55,371 bases of DNA, from positions 1 through 55,371 of the forward strand of contig LAEA01000057.1 of the NCBI GenBank assembly GCA_000961745.1, in the 5' to 3' direction. This document shows positions 16,271-24,509 of this stretch, in pieces (positions within the stretch are counted from its first letter, which is position 1; every line of letters starts with the position of its first letter). The notes under the pieces were generated by a model. It made no database searches. It saw only the letters and a program-made list of their open reading frames with translations, and was not told the DNA's origin. The stretch is from Rhodospirillaceae bacterium BRH_c57 (GTDB lineage Bacteria > Pseudomonadota > Alphaproteobacteria > Rhodospirillales > Rhodospirillaceae). A program made the translations under genes and the position numbers.

Positions 16271-16328
16271 GAAATAAATGTGATACCGTAGGCTTGGCAT
16301 CTAGAATGCGCCGCCTCACATTTATTTC
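16271..16328. promoter_or_regulatory. 13-bp inverted repeat with sigma54-like motif in its loop
   Basis: GAAATAAATGTGA (16271-16283) and TCACATTTATTTC (16316-16328) are perfect inverted copies 32 nt apart. The arms end in TGTGA/TCACA, the half-sites used by Crp-type regulators, but at far wider spacing than the usual 6 nt. Between them TTGGCA-N8-TGC (16294-16309) matches the -24/-12 pattern of sigma54 promoters with GG and GC correctly spaced. A transcript from it would start about 45 nt before the GlsB-like gene. Confidence 0.45.
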
Positions 16329-16367
16329 CTAGAACAACTCGTATTGGCCTTTAAGGGGATTTTTTGT

Positions 16368-16655
16368 ATGCAGATGTCTGGCGAGAGCCTTCTTATCATC
16401 CTATTTATCGGTTTAGTTGCAGGGTGGCTTGCCGGTATAATCGTCTCGGGGACCGGCTTTGGCCTGATCGGGAACCTCGTCATCGGCGTGCTCGGCGCGT
16501 TTATCGGAAGTTGGCTTCTGCCTCAGCTCGGCATCATGCTGGGAGCAGGCATCATCAACGCGATCATCAACGCCACGGTTGGCGCGGTCCTGCTGCTGCT
16601 GATCATCCGGCTGGTGCGGGGTGGCGGCGGCTGGTCCAGCCGCTGGCGCAGGTAG
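16368..16655 (+). CDS. GlsB/YeaQ/YmgE family membrane protein
   Basis: A 95-residue, very hydrophobic protein with about three transmembrane helices and the family pattern GWLAGIIVSGTGFGLIGNLVIGVLGAFIGSWLL, found in transglycosylase-associated stress-induced proteins. The start ATG at 16368 is chosen because AAGGGGAT lies 8 nt upstream. It ends 7 nt before the Crp/Fnr regulator, implying an operon. Family members are often induced by stress, but the biochemical role is unknown. Confidence 0.88.
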   Translation: MQMSGESLLIILFIGLVAGWLAGIIVSGTGFGLIGNLVIGVLGAFIGSWLLPQLGIMLGAGIINAIINATVGAVLLLLIIRLVRGGGGWSSRWRR

Positions 16656-16662
16656 GCTGCCG

Positions 16663-17367
16663 ATGAACATAGAAGCAAAATTCACCAGGACATTTGATCC
16701 GATAAAATTTCTTGAGGAAGTCGGGAACGGACGAACGGTACACTCGCATGTAAAGCAGGATGTGGTGTTCCTGCAGGGTGACCAAGCCGACACCGTTTTC
16801 TACATCCACAGTGGACAGGTAAAAATAACGGTCGTCTCAGAGTTTGGAAAAGAAGCCGTTATTGCTGTCCTTGGACCAAAAGCATTCTTCGGAGAGGGAT
16901 GCTTGACGGTGCAGCCTCACCGCCTATCCACGGCCACGGCAATGACCGATTGCCAGATCATGGCCGTGGACAAGGCTGTGATTGCCCGTGCCATTCGGGA
17001 CGAACCCGCGCTGTCGGTCATGTTTATATCCTATCTGCTCGCCCGCACGACACGGCTTGAAGAAGACCTTGTCGACCACCTCTTGAATCCAAGCGAAAAA
17101 CGCTTGGCTCGAACCCTTATGCTGCTTGCAAACTTGTGTGATGGTTCTGAGCGGCAGCATACTATAACCAACGTCAGCCAAGAAATGCTTGCCGACATGA
17201 TTGGCACCACACGGTCGCGCGTGAGTCAATTTATGAACAGGTTTAGGAAGCTAGGATTTATTGATTACTCTCATGACAATATTAAGGTGAACGTATCCTT
17301 GCTGAACGTCGTTCCAAATAATATTTCGGGCAGTGACAGCAGGACCACTGACGGGCCGCTTCGCTAG
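16663..17367 (+). CDS. Crp/Fnr family transcriptional regulator
   Basis: A 234-residue regulator. The N-terminal cyclic-nucleotide-binding fold (about 20-130) includes VVFLQGDQADTVFYIHSGQVKITVVSEFGKEAVI and GPKAFFGEGCL. A long dimerisation helix follows, then a Crp-type winged helix (about 165-225: VSQEMLADMIGTTRSRVSQFMNRFRKLGFI). There is no N-terminal Cys cluster like Fnr, so oxygen sensing through an Fe-S cluster is unlikely; the effector is unknown. The start at 16663 is 7 nt downstream of the GlsB-like stop. The inverted repeat at 16271-16328 with TGTGA arms upstream of this operon is a candidate self-regulatory site. Confidence 0.9.
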   Translation: MNIEAKFTRTFDPIKFLEEVGNGRTVHSHVKQDVVFLQGDQADTVFYIHSGQVKITVVSEFGKEAVIAVLGPKAFFGEGCLTVQPHRLSTATAMTDCQIMAVDKAVIARAIRDEPALSVMFISYLLARTTRLEEDLVDHLLNPSEKRLARTLMLLANLCDGSERQHTITNVSQEMLADMIGTTRSRVSQFMNRFRKLGFIDYSHDNIKVNVSLLNVVPNNISGSDSRTTDGPLR

Positions 17368-17502
17368 ACCCAGTGCACGATGGAGGCCGCAGCCGCCCCG
17401 TAATCCGTTTGCGGCGGCCGGGATCCGTTATCGCCCGGACCCCGGCGCCCATTCTTTGGTTTCCACAACCAGTTCGCCTGTCTCGACGTGGGGAGACGCA
17501 CC

Positions 17503-20500
17503 ATGGGAAACCGCCCGCGCGTTCGTCGCGCCTTCATTACGGCCACCATCCTGATCGCCGCCACCAGCCTTGGTGCCACAGGCGCCACCGCGCAGTTCGA
17601 CGTCAACCGCCTGTTCGACTTCGGCAACAAGCTGTATCAGGGGCACCTGGAACAGCAGCAACGCCAGGAGGAAGAGCTAAGACGGCAGCGCGAACAGGCG
17701 CTCCCCCAGCCCCAATACCCGCAACAACAATACCCCCGGCAGCAGGTCCCCCAACAGCAGGTCCGGCACCCCCCACCATCGGCCGCGCCCGACAGGCAGG
17801 CTCCGACCGGGCCGACACGGGCCGACGTCCGCGCTGTCCAGGACCGCCTCAACCGCCTGGGCTATGATGCCGGTCCCGCCGACGGGCTAATGGGTCCGCG
17901 CACCGCCCGCGCCATTGAGGCGTTCCAGCACGACAACCGACTGCCCGCCAGTGGCGCCGTCACCGACGACCTGGTCGCCCTGCTGCAAGAAACTCCCGCA
18001 CAAGACGCGGCATCGAACGCCAGCCCACCGCCGCAGGCTGGCCCCGGCATCGTTCCCGTCGAGGCCGTGCACCAGGACGGCCACCTTCTGACCGGCTACC
18101 CGCTGCTGTTCGGCAGCCACCGCACGGGCGAGACGGCAATGCTGGGTCCGCGCCGCTCCCGCTCGCATGTGGAATTGTCGCGCTTCCTCGACCTTCTCAT
18201 CCTGGCCGCCCGCCCCACCATCCTCGACGACCAGTTGGTTGCCCGAAATTACGCGGTGCGCTTTCTGACCGAGGAGGAACAGGCGCGGTTCCTCGCCGAT
18301 TGCCCATATCGCTCGTGCGGCGGGTCCAAGATCCCGTTCGTCGGCTGGATCGGCAGCAACGAGTTTGAGCGTGAAGCCACGTACCGTCGCTTCGTGAGTG
18401 AATTCCGCGACCGCCTCGTCGCCCTAGCCCCGACCCCTCCACCGCCTCTGCTGCATATCGTGGAAATGGACATCGGGGCCTATGACGGAGAGCGGGAGTC
18501 GTTCCCGCTGGACGTCAGGCGTGGCGACATCATTATCGCCACCGTGCCGCCCGCCTACGGCCTGAACATCGGCGACGACTTCGCCCGTCCGACCGCCATT
18601 CCGGTGCCGCGCACCGAGGGCGGTGCCTTCCTCGCCCGCGTGCCGGAACGTCGGGCCTACCTTGCCCTGAAGGGCACGTTGACGCCGTTTTCCGACAGCC
18701 GCTTTGGCAAACGCCTCGACACCACGTTCGCCGTCCAGTCGGCTGCCGTTTACGCCGACCCGGATCTGCGCGACGAACTGTATTCCTTCGGCCTGTTCAG
18801 CGAAGGCGGCAAGGCGGTGGCCGCCGCGCAGACCTCCGGTCAAGGCGGCAGCGGGGCCAACGGGATGCGCGCCATTACCGGCCCAGGGGGAGAGGCGATA
18901 CTGGAACTGGCCCTGCCGGAGGGCCTGAAGCCGATCCGCTTCATGGCGCTGCACGGCCTGCCGGTGACAGGCGCGCCCGTCCGTGGCCGGGGTCCGCTCT
19001 CCCCCGGCACGCTGAAGCGGTTGCACGGGCACGCCCCGGAGGTCGAAACCGAGGTCGACAGGATCGTTAGCCTGATGCGGCTTGCCGATCAGCCCAAGTT
19101 GCTGGAGGGCCTGACCTATGCCGAGGACTTCATCAACACGCATGCCGACGCCGACACCTATGCCCATTTCCATCCCGAGGCCCGCATGGCCCGAGGAACG
19201 TTCCACAACTCCTTTGGCAACAACCAGTTCGAGCGCGCGGACCTGCACCGCGAGTTGATCCGCCGCTATGCCGACGCCGCCTTTCCCAAGGCGCCGTTTG
19301 AACTCCTGCATGTGGAGGATATCCGGCTGCGCTCCTACGACAGCGGCACGGGCCGCTACGGCCTGAGCGACCCCTCCGGCGGCGGGTCGGGCATCGGTCC
19401 GACCGTCGAGAAATCCGGCTTCATGCCCGACAGCTTCCCCATTGCCCCGGCCGCCGCGCAGGCGTTGATCGACCGCATTCCCGATGGCAAGATCTACATT
19501 GCCTATCACGTCGCCCTGACCGGCGGCCCCATGGGCGGGCGCCGCAATACAGACGTCACGGTCGATCTGCGCGGCCTGTCCCTCTACGAGGACGAGCTTC
19601 TCAGCAAGCCCCTGCATACCTTCGAGGTCGACACCGAGCAGACCCCACGCCCGACCCTGCCGCCCATGGCGCACCTGTCCATGCACCTCGCCAGCCTCTA
19701 TGAGGTGCGCGACATCAAGGGGTGGATGTCGGACAAGGCCCTGCTGGAGGGCGCCGCCCGGCTGGTCCAGACCGAACAGCGCAACTGGCCCGCCACGGAC
19801 ACTAGGGGTGGCATCAGTTCCGGGCGCTGCTACGGCGGCAAGATGACCGTGTTCGAGTGGGACCGCGCCCGCCGCGATGCGCCCGCCCTGGCCAACGGGC
19901 CGTTGCTCGACGCGCTGGTCGGCGTCCCGATGGACTGGCAGTTCCTGAACGACCACACCCGCTTTGGCTTGGTGCCCGACCACTGCGTCGCGGTGCACGT
20001 CTTCCCCCGCGAGCGCATCGAAGGCCGCGAACCGGAGTTTGCCGCCCGCGACGTCCTGGATATCTACCGTGCCTCCATCGAAGCCGCCGCCGCCCGCGCG
20101 CCGCGCACCGTCTATATCCGCGAACGCCTTCCCGAACCGCGCTACGACCACGCCAGCGGGGAGCTTTTCTTCCCGCCCGAATCTGAGTCGGACCGCGATA
20201 AGGGTAAGGAATGGTCCATGCGGGCGTTGAGCCGCATCACGACCGTCGCTCCGCAGGCCGAGGCCGGCAACCGTCCCAGTTCGCGGGTCGCCTATGTCCC
20301 GCCGGGCATGAATGGGCACATCTTTTATAGGCTGGGGTCCATTGGCGACACCGACACCATCGGCGACAACGGCGTCAAGCCCACCCCCCTCGGCCAGGGC
20401 CAGATCGGCAAGATGTGGCGCCAGACCGTGTGGTCGGTGAGGGACGACCGGCCCCGCCGCATTCTCGCGTTGGACCGCGTGCTCGACACGCCACGCCTGC

Positions 20501-22038
20501 CCATGCCCGCCGCCCAGGCCGAGAAAATCGTCGCCAGCCGCGACAGCCTGACCGGCATCATCACCCTGGATATCGACCATGCCCAGGCATCGCCGGCCAA
20601 CGGCGGCAGCATGATCGTCACCCGCCTGCGCGACGTCAAAGTGATGGGCAAGGATGGCAGCATCATCGCCACGGTGCCCGCCTCGGCCTTCACCAGCGGT
20701 CAGGCCGTTGTCAGCGCCGCCCGGCAGAAGGAACAGGCCGAGGCCGCCGAGGCCGCCGCCAAACGCGCGGCCGAGGAGACCCTGGAGGCCAAGCGTGCCG
20801 CCCTGCTCGACGGGCACAAGGGAACCGTTCTCATCCGCCGCACCGGCACAGAGAGCATTCTGAAGGCCTATCATACCGGCGGCTCGGCGGGGATCGGATA
20901 CACCCACACGGTGCGTAACAAGGCCCTCGACATGCCGGTCGAGGGCATCGGGCTGGTTTCCAAGGACATGGCCGACAAGCTCCGCTCCGAGGACGGCGCG
21001 GCGCTGGTGGTCAATGTCGGGGTGTTCAGCCGCTCGGTCTTTCCCGACGTCGCCGATCTCGATCTGGTGGTCGAGGACTTCCCGCCCGAACCCAAGCCCC
21101 TGGAGGCCAATCTCGCCGCCGCACTGAAGAAGCAACTGCCCGAAGACGCGAAGGTGGTCCTGCTGCGACCGGCCGGCGACAACGGCGCGATGGAAACCGT
21201 CTACACCACCACGTCGCACACCCGGTCGGCGCACCTCAACTGGAAGCTCAAACTGGGCACGGCGCCGGACTATGCCACGGTCGAGAAGGCTGGCACGCCC
21301 CAGGAAACCTCCCTGCGCGACGTGCCCGACCTTTTGCGCAATGCCCGTAACGCCGGCGTTTTGATGGAGCCGGACGGGCTGCGGGCCATCTTTGGCCAGA
21401 TCAGCGACCTCAAGCCGACCATCGTGCGCTTCCCCATGGCGGAGTACGGGTTTGGCCTGGAGAGGGACCACACCGCCACGGCTGCGGATTACGATATCCT
21501 GGGCATCGCCGGAGGGGCGCCCGAAGCTGTCGCCCTGGAGGCCATTGCCCAGGAGTTCAAGCCCGAAGAGGTCCACCGTGATGACACCAAAGGCGAGATC
21601 CTGGCTCGGCGCGGGGCCTGCGACGGCCCCCTGACGGCCCCACCCGCCCCTGGACAGGAAGGCGCCTATTGCCTGCGGGTGCGTCTGGACGGCGGCACGG
21701 TGTCGAGCGTGACGCTGCGCCAGGTTCTGCCCGGCGCCGCCCTTGAGGTCGCCGAAAATGCCTTCAAGGAACGCTACGGCTGGTCACACTTTGTCAAGGA
21801 AACCCGCTACTTCCCCGGCAACGGCCAGCGGATCCTGGTCGGCTACGGCAAGCGCCTGCATGCGGATCGCCAGGACCTGGGCCGCGTCGCGGCCGGAACC
21901 CCGCCGACCGCGCTGGAGACCATCGCCTGGACGGCCGATGACATGACGGCAGTACTGCTGCACCTCGACACCGCTGCCACCCCCCAGGAAGCGCAAGTGG
22001 AGGCGGAGAACAAGATCCAGCCCAAGCTGAAATTCTGA
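17503..22038 (+). CDS. Large secreted PG-binding protein with three internal repeats (1511 aa)
   Basis: Exported protein starting at ATG 17503 (GGGGAG 7 nt upstream). The signal peptide is followed by a Gln-rich coiled-coil segment (about 45-90) and one PG_binding_1 domain (about 105-160, with DGLMGPRTARAIEAFQ). The rest matches no domain I recognise. Three comparable modules can be seen: EFERE (about base 18361), QFERA (19228) and EFAAR (20036). Each is followed 25-40 residues later by an L...YD motif (YDGERES, YDSGTGRYG, YDHASGE) and then a beta-rich stretch. An Ala/Glu/Lys-rich coiled coil follows near residues 1070-1105. The stop overlaps the ribosome-binding site of the leader ORF before mgtC, suggesting one transcript. 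The role is unknown; binding to the cell wall is implied by the PG_binding_1 domain. Confidence 0.82.
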   Translation: MGNRPRVRRAFITATILIAATSLGATGATAQFDVNRLFDFGNKLYQGHLEQQQRQEEELRRQREQALPQPQYPQQQYPRQQVPQQQVRHPPPSAAPDRQAPTGPTRADVRAVQDRLNRLGYDAGPADGLMGPRTARAIEAFQHDNRLPASGAVTDDLVALLQETPAQDAASNASPPPQAGPGIVPVEAVHQDGHLLTGYPLLFGSHRTGETAMLGPRRSRSHVELSRFLDLLILAARPTILDDQLVARNYAVRFLTEEEQARFLADCPYRSCGGSKIPFVGWIGSNEFEREATYRRFVSEFRDRLVALAPTPPPPLLHIVEMDIGAYDGERESFPLDVRRGDIIIATVPPAYGLNIGDDFARPTAIPVPRTEGGAFLARVPERRAYLALKGTLTPFSDSRFGKRLDTTFAVQSAAVYADPDLRDELYSFGLFSEGGKAVAAAQTSGQGGSGANGMRAITGPGGEAILELALPEGLKPIRFMALHGLPVTGAPVRGRGPLSPGTLKRLHGHAPEVETEVDRIVSLMRLADQPKLLEGLTYAEDFINTHADADTYAHFHPEARMARGTFHNSFGNNQFERADLHRELIRRYADAAFPKAPFELLHVEDIRLRSYDSGTGRYGLSDPSGGGSGIGPTVEKSGFMPDSFPIAPAAAQALIDRIPDGKIYIAYHVALTGGPMGGRRNTDVTVDLRGLSLYEDELLSKPLHTFEVDTEQTPRPTLPPMAHLSMHLASLYEVRDIKGWMSDKALLEGAARLVQTEQRNWPATDTRGGISSGRCYGGKMTVFEWDRARRDAPALANGPLLDALVGVPMDWQFLNDHTRFGLVPDHCVAVHVFPRERIEGREPEFAARDVLDIYRASIEAAAARAPRTVYIRERLPEPRYDHASGELFFPPESESDRDKGKEWSMRALSRITTVAPQAEAGNRPSSRVAYVPPGMNGHIFYRLGSIGDTDTIGDNGVKPTPLGQGQIGKMWRQTVWSVRDDRPRRILALDRVLDTPRLPMPAAQAEKIVASRDSLTGIITLDIDHAQASPANGGSMIVTRLRDVKVMGKDGSIIATVPASAFTSGQAVVSAARQKEQAEAAEAAAKRAAEETLEAKRAALLDGHKGTVLIRRTGTESILKAYHTGGSAGIGYTHTVRNKALDMPVEGIGLVSKDMADKLRSEDGAALVVNVGVFSRSVFPDVADLDLVVEDFPPEPKPLEANLAAALKKQLPEDAKVVLLRPAGDNGAMETVYTTTSHTRSAHLNWKLKLGTAPDYATVEKAGTPQETSLRDVPDLLRNARNAGVLMEPDGLRAIFGQISDLKPTIVRFPMAEYGFGLERDHTATAADYDILGIAGGAPEAVALEAIAQEFKPEEVHRDDTKGEILARRGACDGPLTAPPAPGQEGAYCLRVRLDGGTVSSVTLRQVLPGAALEVAENAFKERYGWSHFVKETRYFPGNGQRILVGYGKRLHADRQDLGRVAAGTPPTALETIAWTADDMTAVLLHLDTAATPQEAQVEAENKIQPKLKF

Positions 22039-22048
22039 AGGACGCTGC

Positions 22049-22111
22049 ATGCGTTTGCGCCGACCATGCCGGGCGCGGCGCCTGCAACGCTGCCTGTTTG
22101 CCCTCCGTTGA
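22049..22111 (+). CDS. Arg-rich 20-residue leader ORF overlapping mgtC start
   Basis: ATG at 22049 has a strong ribosome-binding site, GAAGGA at 6 nt spacing, overlapping the stop of the preceding gene. The product begins MRLRRPCRARR and contains eight Arg and two Cys in 20 residues. Its stop TGA (22109-22111) overlaps the MgtC ATG as TGATG. The MgtC start itself has no ribosome-binding site, so translation of the leader and of MgtC is probably coupled. Arg codons used include CGC, CGA, CGG and CGT. Too short for statistical coding evidence; the call rests on the ribosome-binding site and overlap. Confidence 0.55.
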   Translation: MRLRRPCRARRLQRCLFALR

Positions 22112-22629
22112 TGTACATCATGGAGATCATCGCCGACAGCCTGAGCAGCCACATCGGATTTGGCGATCTGGTGTACCGCTTCACTGTGGCGGCCTTTCTG
22201 GCCGCGCTGCTGGGCGTCAACCGGGAATGGCGCAACAAGCCTGCGGGCCTCCGCACCCACATCCTGGTTGCCGTAGCCGCGTGCGCCTTTGCGCTGCTGT
22301 CCCTCGAACTGTTCCTTGAGACAACAGAACTCCACCCCGACGCCCGCAGCGACCCCATCCGCGTGATTGAGGCGGTGGTAACTGGCGTTGCGTTCCTCGG
22401 CGCCGGGGTCATCATCCAGTCGAGCGGCACCGTGACCGGCGTGACCACCGGCGCCTCGGTGTGGGTGGCCGGCGCCATCGGGCTCTCGGCCGGGATCGGC
22501 AATGTCCGCATCGCGCTGCTATGCGCCGGCTTCGGGTTGCTGGCGCTGATCGTGCTGGGCTGGATCGAGCGGATGACCATCACCAAGCGCCGCCGCGGCA
22601 AGACCAATATTGACGGGGACCGGGACTGA
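22111..22629 (+). CDS. MgtC/SapB family membrane protein
   Basis: A 172-residue inner-membrane protein of the MgtC/SapB (YhiD) family, with about five helices. Signature segments are VNREWRNKPAGLRTHILVAVAACAF and DPIRVIEAVVTGVAFLGAGVI followed by GVTTGASVWVAGAIGLSAG. It lacks the C-terminal soluble domain of Salmonella MgtC, so it is closer to the short SapB/YhiD type. Family members are linked to survival at low magnesium, in acid and in macrophages, and to F-type ATPase inhibition in Salmonella. I choose ATG 22111 because it overlaps the leader ORF stop and matches the family N-terminus. An in-frame ATG at 22066 would add 15 residues but has no ribosome-binding site. Confidence 0.88.
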   Translation: MYIMEIIADSLSSHIGFGDLVYRFTVAAFLAALLGVNREWRNKPAGLRTHILVAVAACAFALLSLELFLETTELHPDARSDPIRVIEAVVTGVAFLGAGVIIQSSGTVTGVTTGASVWVAGAIGLSAGIGNVRIALLCAGFGLLALIVLGWIERMTITKRRRGKTNIDGDRD

Positions 22630-22709
22630 CCCCGCAACGGGACGGGCCCGGCAACGGCGCAAGCGGACATGGCGTTTCGTTCGATGCAAACGAAACGGGA
22701 GTTGCACCC

Positions 22710-23207
22710 ATGACACGATATATCGCTCTTTGCGTGGCGCCAATTGCTCTTGGGGTGGTTCTTGGTGCTGCCGGTCCTGGACACGCGCAGCAAGACCCCT
22801 CCGCCACGCAAGCACAGCCCTCCCCCGCCCCGACCCAGGAACAGGTCGAGCAACCCGCGCCGGATGTGGAGAACCTCAAGGAAGAGGACCTCAACCGTAC
22901 GCAGGCCGTACAACAACAACAAGACCAGTTGCAAGAGGGCCAGCAGCAAGAGGAAGCCATGACCCAGCCGCAATTGGCCGAGGAACGCAATCAAGCCAAC
23001 GAACTCCTGGTCACCTGGCAAGAGCGGCTGGCCGAAAAGCCCGACGTGGTGGAGCAGTCCGAGCCGGTCCAAAACGCCTGGGCCGACCTGCGCGAGGCGC
23101 ATTCCGCCGTTGTCCGGGCCGATGAGGCGTCCATGCCGGTGGCCCAGCAAACCTTTGAGGAAAGCGCGGAACGCATGGAGAAGGTATGGACCGAAGCCAC
23201 TGATTGA
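22710..23207 (+). CDS. Small secreted Gln/Glu-rich protein
   Basis: A 165-residue protein with a clear signal peptide (MTRYIALCVAPIALGVVLGAA, cleavage near HAQQ). A Pro/Gln/Ala-rich low-complexity region and a helical Gln/Glu-rich stretch (QQQQDQLQEGQQQEE) follow. The C-terminal half is predicted helical (NELLVTWQERLAEKPDVV). GGGAG precedes the ATG. I do not recognise a family. Periplasmic location is likely. It follows mgtC on the same strand by 80 nt. Confidence 0.75.
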   Translation: MTRYIALCVAPIALGVVLGAAGPGHAQQDPSATQAQPSPAPTQEQVEQPAPDVENLKEEDLNRTQAVQQQQDQLQEGQQQEEAMTQPQLAEERNQANELLVTWQERLAEKPDVVEQSEPVQNAWADLREAHSAVVRADEASMPVAQQTFEESAERMEKVWTEATD

Positions 23208-23302
23208 CGAGCGACAGCCCCCCCGATCCTATTTCCACAAAAAAAATATACCGCCCGAGCAAAAAGGGGTTGCACCAGGATGGAAATATAGGTAACGGTG
23301 AA

Positions 23303-23317
23303 TGAGAACTATTTGCA
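23303..23317 (+). promoter_or_regulatory. Candidate Fur/Mur-type box before the iron-binding protein gene
   Basis: TGAGAAC-T-ATTTGCA matches 11 of 14 defined positions of the alphaproteobacterial Fur/Mur palindrome TGCAAAT-N-ATTTGCA, with a perfect right half. It sits about 50 nt upstream of the start chosen for the iron(III) binding protein, where a repressor would be expected. Weak on its own. Confidence 0.4.
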
Positions 23318-23366
23318 GTCTCGACCCACCGTCGGGGAGTTCATAGCCTTGTCAGGAGCTTCAACC

Positions 23367-24419
23367 ATGGTCCCCCATTTCCGTACACTGGGCATCGCCG
23401 CCGCCACTTGCGCCACGCTCGCAGTCGGGTCGGCTGTCGCGCAGGCGCAAGGCGCCGTGCAAGGACAGGGCGAGGTCAACGTCTACACCGACCGCCAGCC
23501 GTTCCTGATCGACCCCCTGCTGGAGGCCTTCACGGCCGAAACCGGCACCAAGGTGAACGTGGTCTATGCCAAGTCCGGCATTGAGGAGCGCCTGAAGGCC
23601 GAGGGTCGCAACAGCCCCGCCGACGTGGTGATGACCGTTGACGTGGGCCGCCTGGTGAACATGAAGGACGAGGGCCTGACCCAGGCCGTATCGTCGGACA
23701 CCCTGACCGCCAACATTCCGGCCGAGTTCCGCGGCTCCGAAGGCCACTGGTTCGGGCAGACCTTCCGCGCCCGCCCGCTGGCCGTCCACAAGGAGCGCGT
23801 CGATGCCTCCAAGCTGACCTCCTACCTGGATCTGGCCAACCCCGAGTGGAAGGGCCGCATCTGCATCCGTCCGGGCGACAATGATTACAACCTCGGCCTG
23901 ATCGCCTCGGTCATCGCCCATGAAGGCGAGGCCAAGGCCAAGGAATGGCTCCAGGGCGTCAAGGCGAACCTCGCCCGCAAGCCGCAGGGCAACGACCGCG
24001 CGCAGGCCAAGGCCGTGTTCGAGGGCGAATGTGACATCGCCATCATCAACACCTACTATGTCGGCGCGATGATGGACAACCCCGAACAGCGCCCGTGGGC
24101 CGAGGCCGTCAAGCTGGTCTTCCCCGACCAGGACAGCCACGGCGCCCACATCAATGTGTCCGGTGCCGTGGTCACCAAGCACGCCCCGAACCGGGCCGAG
24201 GCCGTCAAACTGCTGGAGTTCCTGACCAGCAACAAGGCCCAGGAAATGTACGCCAAGGGCAACACCGAATACCCGGTCAAGCCGGGCGTCGAGCGGGCCG
24301 AACTGGTCAAGTCCTGGGGCGAGCCGAAGTTTGACGCCGCATCCCTCGAAGCCGTCGCCAAACACAAGTCCGCTGCCCTGCGCCTGGTGAACGAGGTGGC
24401 CTTCAACGACGGGCCGTAA
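23367..24419 (+). CDS. Fe(III) ABC transporter periplasmic substrate-binding protein
   Basis: A 350-residue FbpA/FutA-type periplasmic iron-binding protein. The ATG at 23367 has CAGGAG at 8 nt and begins a typical signal peptide (MVPHFRTLGIAAATCATLAVGSAVAQA). The mature start EVNVYTDRQPFLIDPLLEAFTAETG, the DVVMTVDVGRL segment and the paired tyrosines in NTYYVGAM, which coordinate ferric iron in this family, support the assignment. The permease gene follows after a terminator and Fur-like box. No ATPase gene of the system is in the window. The frame is open 23 codons upstream of the chosen start, without a ribosome-binding site. Confidence 0.92.
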   Translation: MVPHFRTLGIAAATCATLAVGSAVAQAQGAVQGQGEVNVYTDRQPFLIDPLLEAFTAETGTKVNVVYAKSGIEERLKAEGRNSPADVVMTVDVGRLVNMKDEGLTQAVSSDTLTANIPAEFRGSEGHWFGQTFRARPLAVHKERVDASKLTSYLDLANPEWKGRICIRPGDNDYNLGLIASVIAHEGEAKAKEWLQGVKANLARKPQGNDRAQAKAVFEGECDIAIINTYYVGAMMDNPEQRPWAEAVKLVFPDQDSHGAHINVSGAVVTKHAPNRAEAVKLLEFLTSNKAQEMYAKGNTEYPVKPGVERAELVKSWGEPKFDAASLEAVAKHKSAALRLVNEVAFNDGP

Positions 24420-24441
24420 TCTCGGGCACTCCGCGCAGGCA

Positions 24442-24467
24442 TGAAAAACAGTGTCCTGAAAAACAGT
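24442..24467 (+). repeat. Direct repeat TGAAAAACAGT x2
   Basis: Two identical 11-mers, TGAAAAACAGT at 24442-24452 and 24457-24467, separated by 4 nt, lie just after the stop of the iron-binding protein and before the terminator hairpin. They may be a regulator site or chance in a short AT-rich patch. Confidence 0.45.
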
Positions 24468-24469
24468 CG

Positions 24470-24508
24470 GGGCGGCACTCTTTGAGGGGGTGCCGCCCTC
24501 GGCTTTTC
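24470..24508 (+). terminator. Intrinsic terminator between iron-binding protein and permease
   Basis: GGGCGGCAC (24470-24478) pairs perfectly with GTGCCGCCC (24490-24498), followed by TCGGCTTTTC. Its place between the binding-protein and permease genes would lower permease transcription relative to the binding protein, a common arrangement for ABC importers. Confidence 0.75.
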
Positions 24509-24509
24509 A

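Noticed and set aside
18424-21576. A 1050-codon open frame antisense to the large PG-binding gene.
   Set aside because: Long antisense frames are expected in high-GC DNA with strong GC3 bias. The translation is low in recognisable motifs, and the sense strand has a signal peptide and PG-binding domain.
22066-22110. The upstream in-frame ATG of the MgtC gene as start.
   Set aside because: No ribosome-binding site precedes it, and the extra residues do not fit the family N-terminus. The ATG at 22111 overlaps the leader stop.
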